From: Amoeboradix gromovi
Taxonomy: Eukaryota > Sanchytriomycota > Sanchytriomycetes > Sanchytriales > Sanchytriaceae
Direction: 5' to 3'
Assembly (NCBI GenBank): GCA_018985225.1
Contig: JADGIF010000178.1
Location: 1 to 15,790 of the forward strand
DNA: 15,790 nt
The notes beneath the pieces are model-generated. The model did no database searches. It was not told where the DNA came from and saw only the letters and a list, made by a program, of their open reading frames with translations. The position numbers and the translations under genes were made by a program. This document shows, one piece after another, positions 7,779-15,596 of this stretch (within the stretch, counting starts at the first letter, position 1; the number at the start of each line of letters is the position of its first letter).

Positions 7779-9822
7779 ATGAGTTCACTTCTATATCAAA
7801 TATTAATTCCCTTTCAAATATCTATACCTTGTATATATCCATCAAGTACTTTTGAATATTCCTTTCGTTTGCTAGATGATACTACACTTAAGGTAGATCT
7901 AAGTCCTTATCCAATGAAAGTAGAATCCAGATTTTTTACAGCATCCGTAAGCTTTGCAGGAATGACTGGAGAAGGATATGCTTTCATAAGCAAAGATAGA
8001 AGTTGTGAGGAACATCCTCCATTGACAGTAGATTTTACCATAGATGAAACAAGTTATAGAATACAGAAAAAAAACAACATATTTGTAGTACATAGCAATT
8101 CGATAGACGAAGATCTCAAAGAATCTCCAGAAAATGAAAAATTGCTTTGCGGCACTGATTCTGTTGATCCCTTTTTGGCAAATAATATAGATGACCTTCA
8201 AATGGGTCTAGATGAACCAGAGAATTCTTGCCCAAAAGTCACTCAATATTTAGATATTGGAATAGCTGTGGACTGTTCTGTGATGCGGCAATCTTATAGC
8301 ATTGATGCTGCAACCCATGAGATTTTATCGAACGTTGCTCAAACCAACATCGCATATAAAAAGTCGTTCAATATTCAATTGATTGTAACCAAGCTGGATA
8401 TTAGATCAAGCTGTAGTCAAAAATATACAGGAGACCCCAATGAAGTGGAAAACGGGTCAACGGAATATGATAGATGGAACATTCCCTGTAGAAGTGACTA
8501 TTCACTGGTACAAAGATTCGTTGACTTTTCGATATGGAGGGGAGAACGCAAAGATACTTTAGGTTTATGGCATTTATTCAGCTCGTGCTCCACAGATGGA
8601 AAAGTAGGATTAGCTTGGCCGACATCAGTGTGCCGTAACGAGAGCATGGTTGCCAACGATAACTTATATTCCAATGGAGCGGGAATATCTACCAGGCAGA
8701 GGACAAGCTGGAAAATAATGGCTCATGAGATAGCACACAATCTTGGTGCTATTCATGACTGTTTGGCCCCAAATTTAAGCGGTTGCTGTAAATGCTCCGA
8801 AAGTAGCAACGGTGACTGTAACAGCCGGTATCTAATGAATCCTAGTCAAAAAGTAATTACTGAAGATTTCTCACCTTGTACAGTTTCGACCGTTTGCGAT
8901 CAATTGAGCACATTTAACTGCTTATCCAGCGACCCTTCATCAGCGGACGTTTTCAGTAAAAACACCTGCGGAAATGGCATACTGGAAGAAGGAGAGGAAT
9001 GTGATTGTGGCGATCTGTGCGAGAGTGATAGATGCTGTACAGACGAGTGTAAACTAACTCCTGGATCATTTTGCAGCGACAAAAATCAAGCTTGCTGCTC
9101 TGAATGTCAAATCGAACCTAAGAACAAGATCTGCAGGAAAAAAGAGGGTGTTTGTGACTATTCTGAGGTTTGTAATGGCCTAGATGCAGATTGCCCTCAG
9201 GATATATTTGTAGATGATGGAGAGACATGTAGTGATGAGGGAATATCTAATGGTAGTTGTGCTAGTAAGTACTGTACTTCTGCTGACAAGCAATGTACTG
9301 ATATACATCCATCATCAAAAGGAGCATGTGCTAGCGCAGAGATAAGCGCAAATGAAGATGAATGCGTAATGAGCTGCATAATCGGCGGAAAATGCGTTAA
9401 ATTTGAATCATTACTTATAGCCGGTACTCTATGTGGTAACGGATACGGAAAATGCAATCTCGGAAGTTGTGAATTCGCCAGCAGCTGTAAATTAAACTAA
9501 TTTAGTTGACAGCTTCAAAAGTTCTGTAGTGAGCAATCGAATTTACTTTGGAATATCTTTTGGAATAGCATTTATGCTATTGTCACTAGTTTTTACATGG
9601 AAGTGCTCAAACTATAGAAAAGCAAGTAATAAAAAGAGACTAGACAGGGAGAGGAAGATTGAAGTTGAGGCAAGCCCTTTTGTAGACCCGCTTAGTCCAT
9701 TGGAGATTAAATCGTATGCGAAACGCATAATATCATTGCAAACCGGTGGTATCAATAATTCATCAAAAGAAGTTTTAATCGAGGATTCGGACACATCTAG
9801 CAATGTTGCCAATAAACCATAA
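7779..9822 (+). CDS. Fungal-type ADAM metalloprotease, membrane anchored, two exons
   Basis: Exons 7779-9486 and 9506-9822 join across a 19-nt intron to give about 674 residues. Order: weakly hydrophobic signal peptide (1-22); prodomain with a cysteine-switch-like KLLCGTD (C124); reprolysin catalytic domain with zinc site HEIAHNLGAIHD (H316, H320, H326, catalytic E317) and Met-turn RYLMNPS; disintegrin domain from about 395 (CGNGILEEGEECDCG...CCSEC...DYSEVCNG); a Cys-rich stretch to about 569; transmembrane helix 582-600; a cytoplasmic tail of about 74 residues. The FSIWRG and TDGKVGLAW blocks match fungal ADAMs. All metal ligands are present, so it should be an active surface sheddase-type protease. 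Exon 1 alone would end at a TAA (9498-9500) with no membrane anchor. Start: the ATG at 7779 gives the best signal peptide, but a 5' exon spliced at 7708-7728 is possible. Confidence 0.9.
9487..9505 (+). other. 19-nt intron in the ADAM gene
   Basis: Sequence GTAAATTAAACTAATTTAG, with an ACTAA branch-like site. Splicing is in phase 1 and turns TGT-AAA-TTA-AAC-TAA into a Phe codon, then continues the frame into a transmembrane helix and cytoplasmic tail, as expected for an ADAM. Confidence 0.88.
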
Positions 9823-9854
9823 TAAGTTTGAACGTCGCACTATTTTTTGCAAAT

Positions 9855-10244
9855 GGGACATCAAATATAAAAACTTGACTTACTTTCTGTACCAACTTGC
9901 AACATTATTTCAGCATTGTTAATTTTATGGATTTAAGAGGCGAGTGGACATTCAGCAAGACAAGAGTCAGGGAGACTGTCCATAGATTACACTTCAAAGA
10001 AATGTAGTGTCTGTGAGAATGACTCTAGAAAAGAGTACCGTCTAAGAAAATGCACCTTTTGCTTAGATGCTCAAAGACCTGATATATTTGAACGAGATGC
10101 AGGGTCTTCTAGTTTTATTTTAAAAAGAGGAATACAATCAATGAAAGAGAATTGGTATAATAGAAGATCTTTTATTAATGATTTCCTCCGTATGGAGCAC
10201 CTCATTTAAAAACGAGTTAGTCTAGTTTTTATATTTGGTGTCCC
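9855..10244 (+). mobile_element. 390-bp TIR element carrying a Fanzor C-terminal remnant
   Basis: Left end GGGACATCAAATATAAAAAC (TIR 9855-9883) and right end reading TTTTTATATTTGGTGTCCC (TIR 10216-10244) form inverted repeats matching at 26 of 29 positions. The element is flanked on both sides by AAAT (9851-9854 and 10245-10248), a possible 4-bp target duplication, although AT-rich flanks make chance plausible. Inside is a plus-strand frame encoding only a nuclease C-terminus. The right 195 bp are about 85% identical by eye to the inverse of 15597-15790. I read it as an internally deleted, non-autonomous copy of a Fanzor-bearing DNA transposon. No transposase sequence is visible. Confidence 0.75.
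9937..10209 (+). pseudogene. Fanzor-like C-terminal fragment inside the TIR element
   Basis: A 90-residue frame following a TAA, with no start codon. It contains YTSKKCSVCE (C23, C26 of the frame), RKCTFC (C39, C42) and FERDAGSSSFILKRGI. This is the order of the TnpB/Fanzor end: YTSKxC zinc-ribbon first pair, second CxxC pair, then RuvC-III xRD (D54) followed by a helix ending ILxxG. The residue before YTSK, usually the catalytic Glu of RuvC-II, is Asp here. RuvC-I and the DNA- and RNA-binding N-terminus are absent. Compared with the copy at 15621-15790, a small indel near 10181-10195 shifts the last residues, so this copy is broken at both ends and cannot make a nuclease. Confidence 0.7.
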
Positions 10245-10498
10245 AAATCAACGAAAGTTCGGCATACTGTAAAATTGAAAATCCGATGAATATTCCAAGT
10301 GCTTATTTGGAGAGTTGAAACTCACTGTTCAATATTCTTCAAACCAGCTGGACCATTTTCTTGAATAAATCATTTATCGCGAATTTGTATATATTTTTGT
10401 ATCATTTCAAGACTTTTCCAGATTTATCTAATGGCTTAAATACTAGATATTATTCCTTTTCGCAAATGGTAAATCAATTCTAAATAAATAACTAATAG
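10245..10498. other. Non-coding gap between two Fanzor remnants
   Basis: About 250 bp with stops in all frames. A GTAAAT...CTAATAG segment of 30 nt (10469-10498) has intron-like ends and directly precedes the second Fanzor frame, but the sequence upstream of it does not read as the missing TnpB middle domain. Confidence 0.35.
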
Positions 10499-10930
10499 GT
10501 ACGGCATACAAAGACGTATAATCTGATGTACTTACCCTCGTTCAATACGAGCCAGATGCTAAGTAGCTGGTCGAGCAAGGTCGCAAGAAACATGGCTACA
10601 ATGTCCCATTACGCATTGAAGGAACGCTTGAAGTTCAAGTGTAAAGAAAGAGGAAAGACGCTAGTTGAATGTAATGAAGCATTTACTAGTCAAACATGTA
10701 CAAAGTGTGGTACTCTAAAGAAAACCAATTTAGAAACCTACACCTGTACCAATTGTCATTTGGAGATAGATAGAGACCATATGGCTGCAAGGAACATATA
10801 CATCAAGTATCTGCATCCTTGTTCAATCCCGCCTCAGGGTAGTGAAAGCGTGAGCGGTCACTGTAACGGAGAAACTAGCATTATTTTCTCTGTGGAAATT
10901 CTCGATTTTCTCGGAAATCAGGACTTTTAA
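10499..10930 (+). pseudogene. IS607-type TnpB/Fanzor nuclease, truncated at the 5' end
   Basis: The frame opens after a TAG (10496-10498); its first ATG is 10526. From that Met: YLPSFNTSQM at 2-11 is the conserved block before the RuvC-II region; HYALKERLKFKCKERGK at 28-44 is the linking helix; NEAFTSQTC at 50-58 carries the RuvC-II Glu (E51); the zinc ribbon has C58, C61, C74 and C77; IDRDHMAARNI at 81-91 carries the RuvC-III Asp (D84). The match to TnpB of the IS607/giant-virus type is strong. The RuvC-I Asp should lie some 85-90 residues before E51, and nothing recognisable is encoded there, so the copy is probably dead. It is clearly diverged from the FERDAGSSS family next to it, so two Fanzor lineages sit side by side. 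No terminal repeat is evident. Confidence 0.8.
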
Positions 10931-11326
10931 CGAGGAGTTGCTACATCCAGAATAAAAATTGGAAATTTAAAAAATTCTGCCATTGCAAGCACGATTTATT
11001 TTGGGTCCTTAAAGGATGAGATATCAAACATTAAGGCTAGAAAAATATTCACAACAGAAACTAACCTCCAATTGTGATGAAATATAAATCCTGCTGAGTA
11101 TTTCAATAGAGCTGTAGCACGCCCGCTCAATTCTGTAAGCTTATGGAGCAATAAAACCAAATATTCAAGCTCTTAAATGTCTGTTTAACAATCATGAAAG
11201 ACTAAGTTTGCAGAGAAGATGTGATAATAGAAATACTTCACTTAATCTCTAGTGATTAAATAGGACTTCTGCGAAAGTTCGTTAGTCTAGTTTTTAGAGC
11301 GGTTCGACTACCACGCGTTTAACACT
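10931..11326. other. Non-coding stretch with a lone TIR fragment
   Basis: After the Fanzor stop the same frame stays open for 48 codons to about 11077, without a start or a recognised motif. At 11281-11296 lies GTTAGTCTAGTTTTTA, identical to the inner 16 bases of the right TIR at 10216-10244, but the outer GGTGTCCC end is missing. A ggttcgact sequence at 11301 is not embedded in a tRNA-like fold. Confidence 0.45.
11281..11296. repeat. Solo fragment of the Fanzor-element terminal repeat
   Basis: Sixteen bases, GTTAGTCTAGTTTTTA, match exactly the inner part of the right TIR of the element at 9855-10244 and of the copy at 15597-15625. The sequences on both sides differ, so it looks like a broken end or a rearrangement product. 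Confidence 0.55.
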
Positions 11327-12294
11327 TTACACGCAACAATGGCTCCTAAACGGTGGGACTTGATTTTGTGTAGGAGTATTTTCCAAGAAATTAGAGTAAC
11401 CATTTAAGTCGAGTCTATTTATTACTTTTACATTCTATTGCCTCCCCATATTCCTTTAAGATAAGCATATTCATCCGTATTACTTGATTTACTATTATCT
11501 TCAAAACAGGTCCAATTGTGATTAGTGTGTCTCACAGATTCTTCAGCATAACAATTCTCACACACATCTACTTGGCATTGGTCACAGTGATACCTAGTTC
11601 CTATTATAGGATCGTTCCCGCAGACCTCACACATGGTAGCATAATGTATTTTGTTGTGATCTAGAAACTCCTCATTCTTCTCATAATCACTAAACATAAC
11701 TGGGGAAGTGCTAACTAACTTACTTGGCCTGCCTCTCTTCTTTTCGGGAATAACTGGGGAATACCGAGCACCCAGTAAAGGTTTGTTCTCTTTTAAAGTT
11801 TTTAAATAAAATTTATTCAGCCTAACCTGGATTTGCTTTGGGGATTTAGAGGGCAATTGTTTGGACAAATTTTTTAATCTTTGTTTATGGTTACCATCTA
11901 TGGGATGCTGCACAAGTAGCTTCTTTTCGAGTAGCTCAATCTCTTCAACTGACCAGTTTATTTTTAGTTTCTGTTTTTGGGGTTTTGATTCTTTATTCTC
12001 TATGTATTTTAACCTGTATCTTTTTACAAGATCTGGGGAGAGATTGGGTAATATTGTATCCATGGAATGTAGAATTGGCATTCTGTGAGGCACGCTTAGT
12101 GATTTGATATTTTGAATGAGAGATTCCAAGGGTAAATTCATTAACTCTTCTTTTTTGGAAGACAGTTGTTCGACAAAGCGAGATGTAACTTCTTTTTGAT
12201 ATCGTATAGATTCCAAGACAGATGCTAAGTAGGTGGATGAATTCTCATTATTTTCCATTGTTTCAAAAATAATCTGAACTGCAATTAACAACAT
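11327..12294 (-). CDS. ZZZ3-like protein: Myb/SANT domain, AT-hook-like motif, ZZ zinc finger
   Basis: Residues counted from the ATG at 12294: a helical N-terminus (about 20-100); a Myb/SANT domain at 111-166 (INWSVEEIELLEKKL, KQIQVRLNKFYLK); an AT-hook-like KKRGRPSK at 185-192; a ZZ finger with ligands C222, C225, C237, C240, C245, C248, H256 and H259. Myb before ZZ matches metazoan ZZZ3, the histone-reader subunit of the ATAC acetyltransferase complex, and is the reverse of ADA2 (ZZ before SANT). The segment after the Myb also resembles ZZZ3. The likely role is chromatin binding in the nucleus. The ATG at 12258 (MENNENSS) may be the true start. Unspliced, the protein ends at residue 288 (stop 11428-11430). 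Removing a 17-nt candidate intron (11415-11431) gives about 316 residues ending RSHCCV at 11327. Confidence 0.75.
11415..11431 (-). other. Candidate 17-nt intron in the ZZZ3-like gene
   Basis: On the minus strand this reads GTAAAAGTAATAAATAG. It overlaps the first stop codon of the gene. Removing it opens 29 more codons, starting ILDLNGYSNFLE, with protein-like composition. It is two bases shorter than the better supported introns and its acceptor is ATAG rather than TTAG. An open run of this length could also occur by chance. Confidence 0.4.
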
Positions 12295-12894
12295 TCTACA
12301 AAACAGTTAAAAAATTTAATTAAAAACCATTTATCTTGAAACAAGTCAAATTGTTGCGCTCTTATCATAGACTTTCTAGTTGAATAAATACTGCACCTCC
12401 TTTTCACCAATTGAATATACCTTTAAAATCGTCTAATCCTGAAATATCAATTTTAACTAAATTACTACTATACTCAAAAGACACTATTCTATAGGGACTA
12501 TCCACTGTCTTTGAATCTAAGCAAATAGGTTCCTGCACCATAGCAAGGTATTCAAGAGTCGTTTGGTATTTCCAACATCTTAATCAAAAAGGTCGTGTTG
12601 TTTGGGAAATTCTCATCCAATTAACTCAAAGAGGCTCTCAAAACACATCTCAGTGCTTTTTTAAGAACTTATTTTGCGCCACAAGTATCTAGATATTGGA
12701 AGCGGAGAGACATGAGAAATTGAGCTGGATCTCTATTAGCAGTAATATTAGGCATGAAATAGAAAAAAATCACATGCTATGGCCTTACTCATCAAATTTT
12801 AATGAGTTTTAAGCACGGTTAAGTAGAAAATAAATTATTTTTTGTAAATATGAAACGCTGTCTTATTTGTGTTTTATTAAATTAATAATTTATA
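12295..12894. other. Divergent intergenic region with one short minus-strand frame
   Basis: The 600 bp between the ZZZ3-like and YAK1 start codons should contain both promoters. It is AT-rich, especially 12820-12894 just before the kinase. The only coding-like signal is the 45-codon frame at 12404-12541. Confidence 0.45.
12404..12541 (-). CDS. Possible 45-residue ORF, or 3' end of a decayed gene
   Basis: From the ATG at 12541 the frame reads MVQEPICLDSKTVDSPYRIV and ends GIFNW at a TGA (12404-12406). In-frame sequence continues upstream for about 13 codons (CWKYQTTLEYLA) to a TGA. A second frame just upstream (LDENFPNNTTFLIKML) also looks protein-like, as if one gene had suffered a frameshift or contained an unrecognised intron. 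I recognise no family. Amino-acid use is unlike random AT-rich translation, but the length is too short to be convincing. Confidence 0.3.
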   Translation of the reverse strand: MVQEPICLDSKTVDSPYRIVSFEYSSNLVKIDISGLDDFKGIFNW

Positions 12895-14685
12895 ATGCAA
12901 GTTGACAGCCACCGAAGACCTTCAAACGCTTTGTTACTAAGAACACTAAAATTAGCTGAATTTTACAAGAGCTGTGATCCTGAATTTCATTTCAACCCTG
13001 ATAACAACCCGAGGAGACAGTTGACAAAAAATGGCATAGCTGTAAGTAACGATGGCTGTGACAATTCCGAGTTTGAGTTTATTTTGTATGTCAAGGATAT
13101 AATTGGCAATAGAGATAATCAGTATAAAATTGTCGACATTCTTGGAACAGGCACTTTTGGTAAATGTGATTTATTTAGGCCAAGTCGTCAAGTGTATCCA
13201 CCTTTCTACTCAGCGCAAAGTTGCGGTTAAAATAATTAAGAATAAGACTGCCTATTTCAATCAGAGCATCATGGAAATACGGGTTTTAAATGAAATTTAC
13301 AGTTTTCATGCTCGTCAGCAGTCTTATACAAACGGCACTATCTCCTCTTCTCAACAAGAATCTCGTAAGCTTGGAAACGCTGACAAATCTATTTTTCAAA
13401 CTGACATATTTCAATCTCAAAATCAGAAACTAGACTCTTCCGTTAATCAGGACGAATATGAGCTACCATTAATTAAGATGTATGACTCTTTTGTGTACAA
13501 GAAGCATCTCTGTCTAGTATTTGAACTTCTTAGTCTTAATCTTTATGATCTCATCAAGCAAAATGGATTTAAAGGTTTTCCCATTAAGTTGGTGAAACAC
13601 TTTACAGTGCAACTTTTGGACGCATTAGCTATCCTAGGGCAAGCAAAAGTAATTCATTGTGATTTAAAGCCTGAAAACATCCTTCTTTGTTCCCCATCCG
13701 ATACCAAAATTAAAGTAATTGATTTTGGCAGTGCTTGTAAAGAAAATTCTATAATGCATACCTACGTGCAAAGCAGATTTTATAGAGCACCTGAGGTTCT
13801 TTTAGGGCTAGATTACAGCAGCAGCGTTGATATGTGGTCGCTGGGATGTATCGTAGCAGAACTCTTTCTGGGACTCCCCATTTTCCCTGGTACTTCAGAA
13901 TACAACCAGATATCTCGTATACACGATATGTTGGGTAATTTTCCAATTTATATGCTCGAAGTAGGTAAGAAGACTTCAAGTTTCTTCAATAAATCATTTG
14001 GTGTCTTTGTTCTCAAAAGCATTAGCGAATATTCAATGGAAAATAATGTGAATGAGAAGCCTAGCAAGCAATATTTTCAGCAAAAGACATTGGATGCTAT
14101 AATACTTAACTATCCATGTTTTAAACAGATGACTGCTGAAGAAACTCAAATTGAAATGTATAACCGTCACTGTTTGATTGATTTCATATCAAACTTACTA
14201 CAAATGAACCCATTGAAGAGATACTCATCCCAACAGGCTAAGATGCATCCATTTATAACTGGTAAGCCGCTTGTAATGCAAGTCTCACCAAAACCACCTC
14301 ATGAAACGCGAATAAGACGTAATGAAACCGTACATTAAAATTAATTTAGCGCGATTTGATGACGCCCCAGCCTATACCAAGTCATGACAAGGAACTTAAG
14401 AAGTCAAAATCCGAGATGCTGCATAAAAAAGAAGTTTTTAGCATTTTAAAGCGGTTGCCACAAGTAGGGTCAAATATGAGTCTAAATATAGGCAAAACAA
14501 AGAATAGAGAAGAATTAAAGAGCAGCTACAACATTGAAGAGGAAAGTAAAACCAAGAAGAGACCAACCATAAGCACAAATGTAAGTTTTATTTCGCAAGG
14601 TCCGCAATCAGCAGTATTACCTGGGAAATTCGCAAGCAATAGTGCATGGTTGCCAAAAGCTAAGACAAACGATGATAAAAAATAA
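12895..14685 (+). CDS. YAK1: YAK1-type DYRK-family protein kinase, three exons
   Basis: Exons 12895-13159, 13179-14329 and 14350-14685 give 583 residues. The N-terminal NPRRQLTKNGIAVSNDG plus ILYVKDIIG is the NAPA-type region of YAK1. Kinase motifs: G-loop GTGTFGQVV (84-92, restored by splicing), VAVK (K106), HCDLKPEN (D250), DFG (D270), and QSRFYRAPE followed by SVDMWSLGCIVAELFLGLP and FPGTSEYNQ, which is diagnostic of YAK1. YAK1 kinases restrain growth under nutrient stress, usually downstream of PKA/TOR, and autophosphorylate an activation-loop Tyr. Here that Tyr is Y284, but the first Tyr of the usual YxY is His (H282). A Ser/Gln-rich insert of about 50 residues (131-180) follows the N-lobe helix. 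The domain ends HPFITGKP. The third exon adds a 111-residue basic disordered tail. All catalytic residues are present. Confidence 0.93.
13160..13178 (+). other. 19-nt intron in the kinase glycine loop
   Basis: Sequence GTAAATGTGATTTATTTAG. Splicing converts ...GGC-ACT-TTT-G and GC-CAA-GTC-GTC... into GTFGQVV, the invariant nucleotide-binding loop. Neither unspliced frame contains the complete loop, so this intron is effectively proven by protein conservation. Confidence 0.95.
14330..14349 (+). other. 20-nt intron near the 3' end of the kinase gene
   Basis: Sequence GTACATTAAAATTAATTTAG, phase 0. It removes the TAA at 14336-14338 and joins RIRRNET to RDLMTPQPIPS. A longer alternative starting at 14319 gives an early stop, which favours the 20-nt form. 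It has no conserved domain to prove it, but its length and acceptor match the others. Confidence 0.75.
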
Positions 14686-14970
14686 AAAGTTGTGCTGATG
14701 AAATTAAACAACTTTCATCTTTTAAGTTGAAAATCCACTATAAATCCAAGCCCATATACTTACGAGGTATCCTATATGTTGCCACCTATACATTAGCAAA
14801 ATAATTTATTGTTGGGAAAAGTATATCCCACCAAGTTTTAATAGTTTTATATGGGTAACCTCAGCATGCCAACAGATATACTTTCTAAATAGTAGTGACT
14901 CACTTTTGGATGAAGCAACCTTCATGAACATAAGTGATAACTGCTAAAATGCAGCAAATAAATTTATTGT
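14686..14970. other. Short AT-rich intergenic stretch
   Basis: About 285 bp after the kinase. All frames are broken. No repeat or RNA gene was recognised; only a weak palindrome (TTGGGA...TCCCA, 14813-14832) is visible. Confidence 0.4.
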
Positions 14971-15264
14971 TTAAAGGATGGAACCAAATGCCTTGTCCTT
15001 GCTAACCTTTGAGTTTTTCCTACTCTTATACTTGTTCTGTATCCAGCCTCTTACTGTCATTGCTCTCAATCTGTGTGGTGTTGTTTCCGGTTTAATTTTC
15101 AATCTTTTGAGCAACACTCTGGTCTTGCAATTAAGTACTCGACAAAGATGGGTAAAAGAGTACTCGAGGATACAATTCAAGTACAAATTTATATCAGAAG
15201 TAAAGGTCTTCCATATAGATGAGATTAAGCCAATATCATGATAAAAATATAACGGTAGGAAGCG
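14971..15264 (-). CDS. Doubtful open frame, Lys/Arg-rich, opposite a hydrophobic ORF
   Basis: The minus strand is open for 97 codons and ends SKDKAFGSIL at a TAA (14971-14973). It has no ATG near its 5' end, so it would need a spliced first exon. It contains CRVLNCKTRVLLKRLKIKP and HRLRAMTVRGWIQ, which could form basic helices of a DNA- or RNA-binding protein. The plus strand of the same interval has an 87-codon ORF beginning with ATG (14978-15241), with two or three hydrophobic stretches and a charged tail. At most one is likely real. The longer open run and low hydrophobicity slightly favour minus; the proper ATG favours plus. No family recognised for either. Confidence 0.3.
   Translation of the reverse strand, partial: RFLPLYFYHDIGLISSIWKTFTSDINLYLNCILEYSFTHLCRVLNCKTRVLLKRLKIKPETTPHRLRAMTVRGWIQNKYKSRKNSKVSKDKAFGSIL
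14978..15241 (+). CDS. Doubtful small hydrophobic ORF (87 residues)
   Basis: ATG to TGA without interruption. Residues about 8-30 and 32-52 are hydrophobic (LLTFEFFLLLYLFCIQPLTV and the stretch after it) and could form two membrane helices. The tail is charged (RQRWVKEYSR). It lies fully antisense to the Lys/Arg-rich frame described for 14971-15264. Hydrophobic codons opposite Lys/Arg codons are the usual mirror artefact, so one of the two is probably a shadow. Confidence 0.25.
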   Translation: MEPNALSLLTFEFFLLLYLFCIQPLTVIALNLCGVVSGLIFNLLSNTLVLQLSTRQRWVKEYSRIQFKYKFISEVKVFHIDEIKPIS

Positions 15265-15596
15265 TCAATGAGTACTACAAGATATAATTAATAAATGGTT
15301 TGATTTCAGATTTGGCAATGTACTTCTATCTTCCCACCCGACACTCTGGTATAGAGAGGATTCTTATACACCACATGAAGCCAGTTAACCATTATCGCAG
15401 CCTATAAAGTCTATTGCAGAGAAACGCTAAACAATCACCCATTTCCATTTCGACATGGTATGACTGTTTACCATCACGTTTTGGGATTTTATGTGCTTAT
15501 CAGTACAACATCGATGGCATTTTGAGTGGATTGGATGCATCAGTGTAAAACTGCATGAAAGAACATTGCGATATTGTGGAAAAAATACCAGTAGTT
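15265..15596. other. Intergenic stretch with a possible decayed minus-strand frame
   Basis: No intact gene. From an ATG at 15556 on the minus strand one frame reads MQFYTDASNPLKMPSMLY, two adjacent stops (15497-15502), then a further 34 open codons ending at 15394-15392. This may be a transposon-derived remnant. The stretch directly adjoins the TIR that starts at 15597. Confidence 0.35.

Noticed and set aside
8900-9457. Minus-strand frames opposite the ADAM disintegrin and Cys-rich region
   Set aside because: Shadows; the plus strand carries unmistakable disintegrin cysteine spacing.
10931-11077. Read-through extension of the Fanzor frame after its stop
   Set aside because: Same frame and open for 48 codons, but no motif and no reason to expect stop read-through.
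11296-11315. B-box-like ggttcgact suggesting a tRNA
   Set aside because: No matching acceptor, D or anticodon stems around it; the T-stem bases do not pair.
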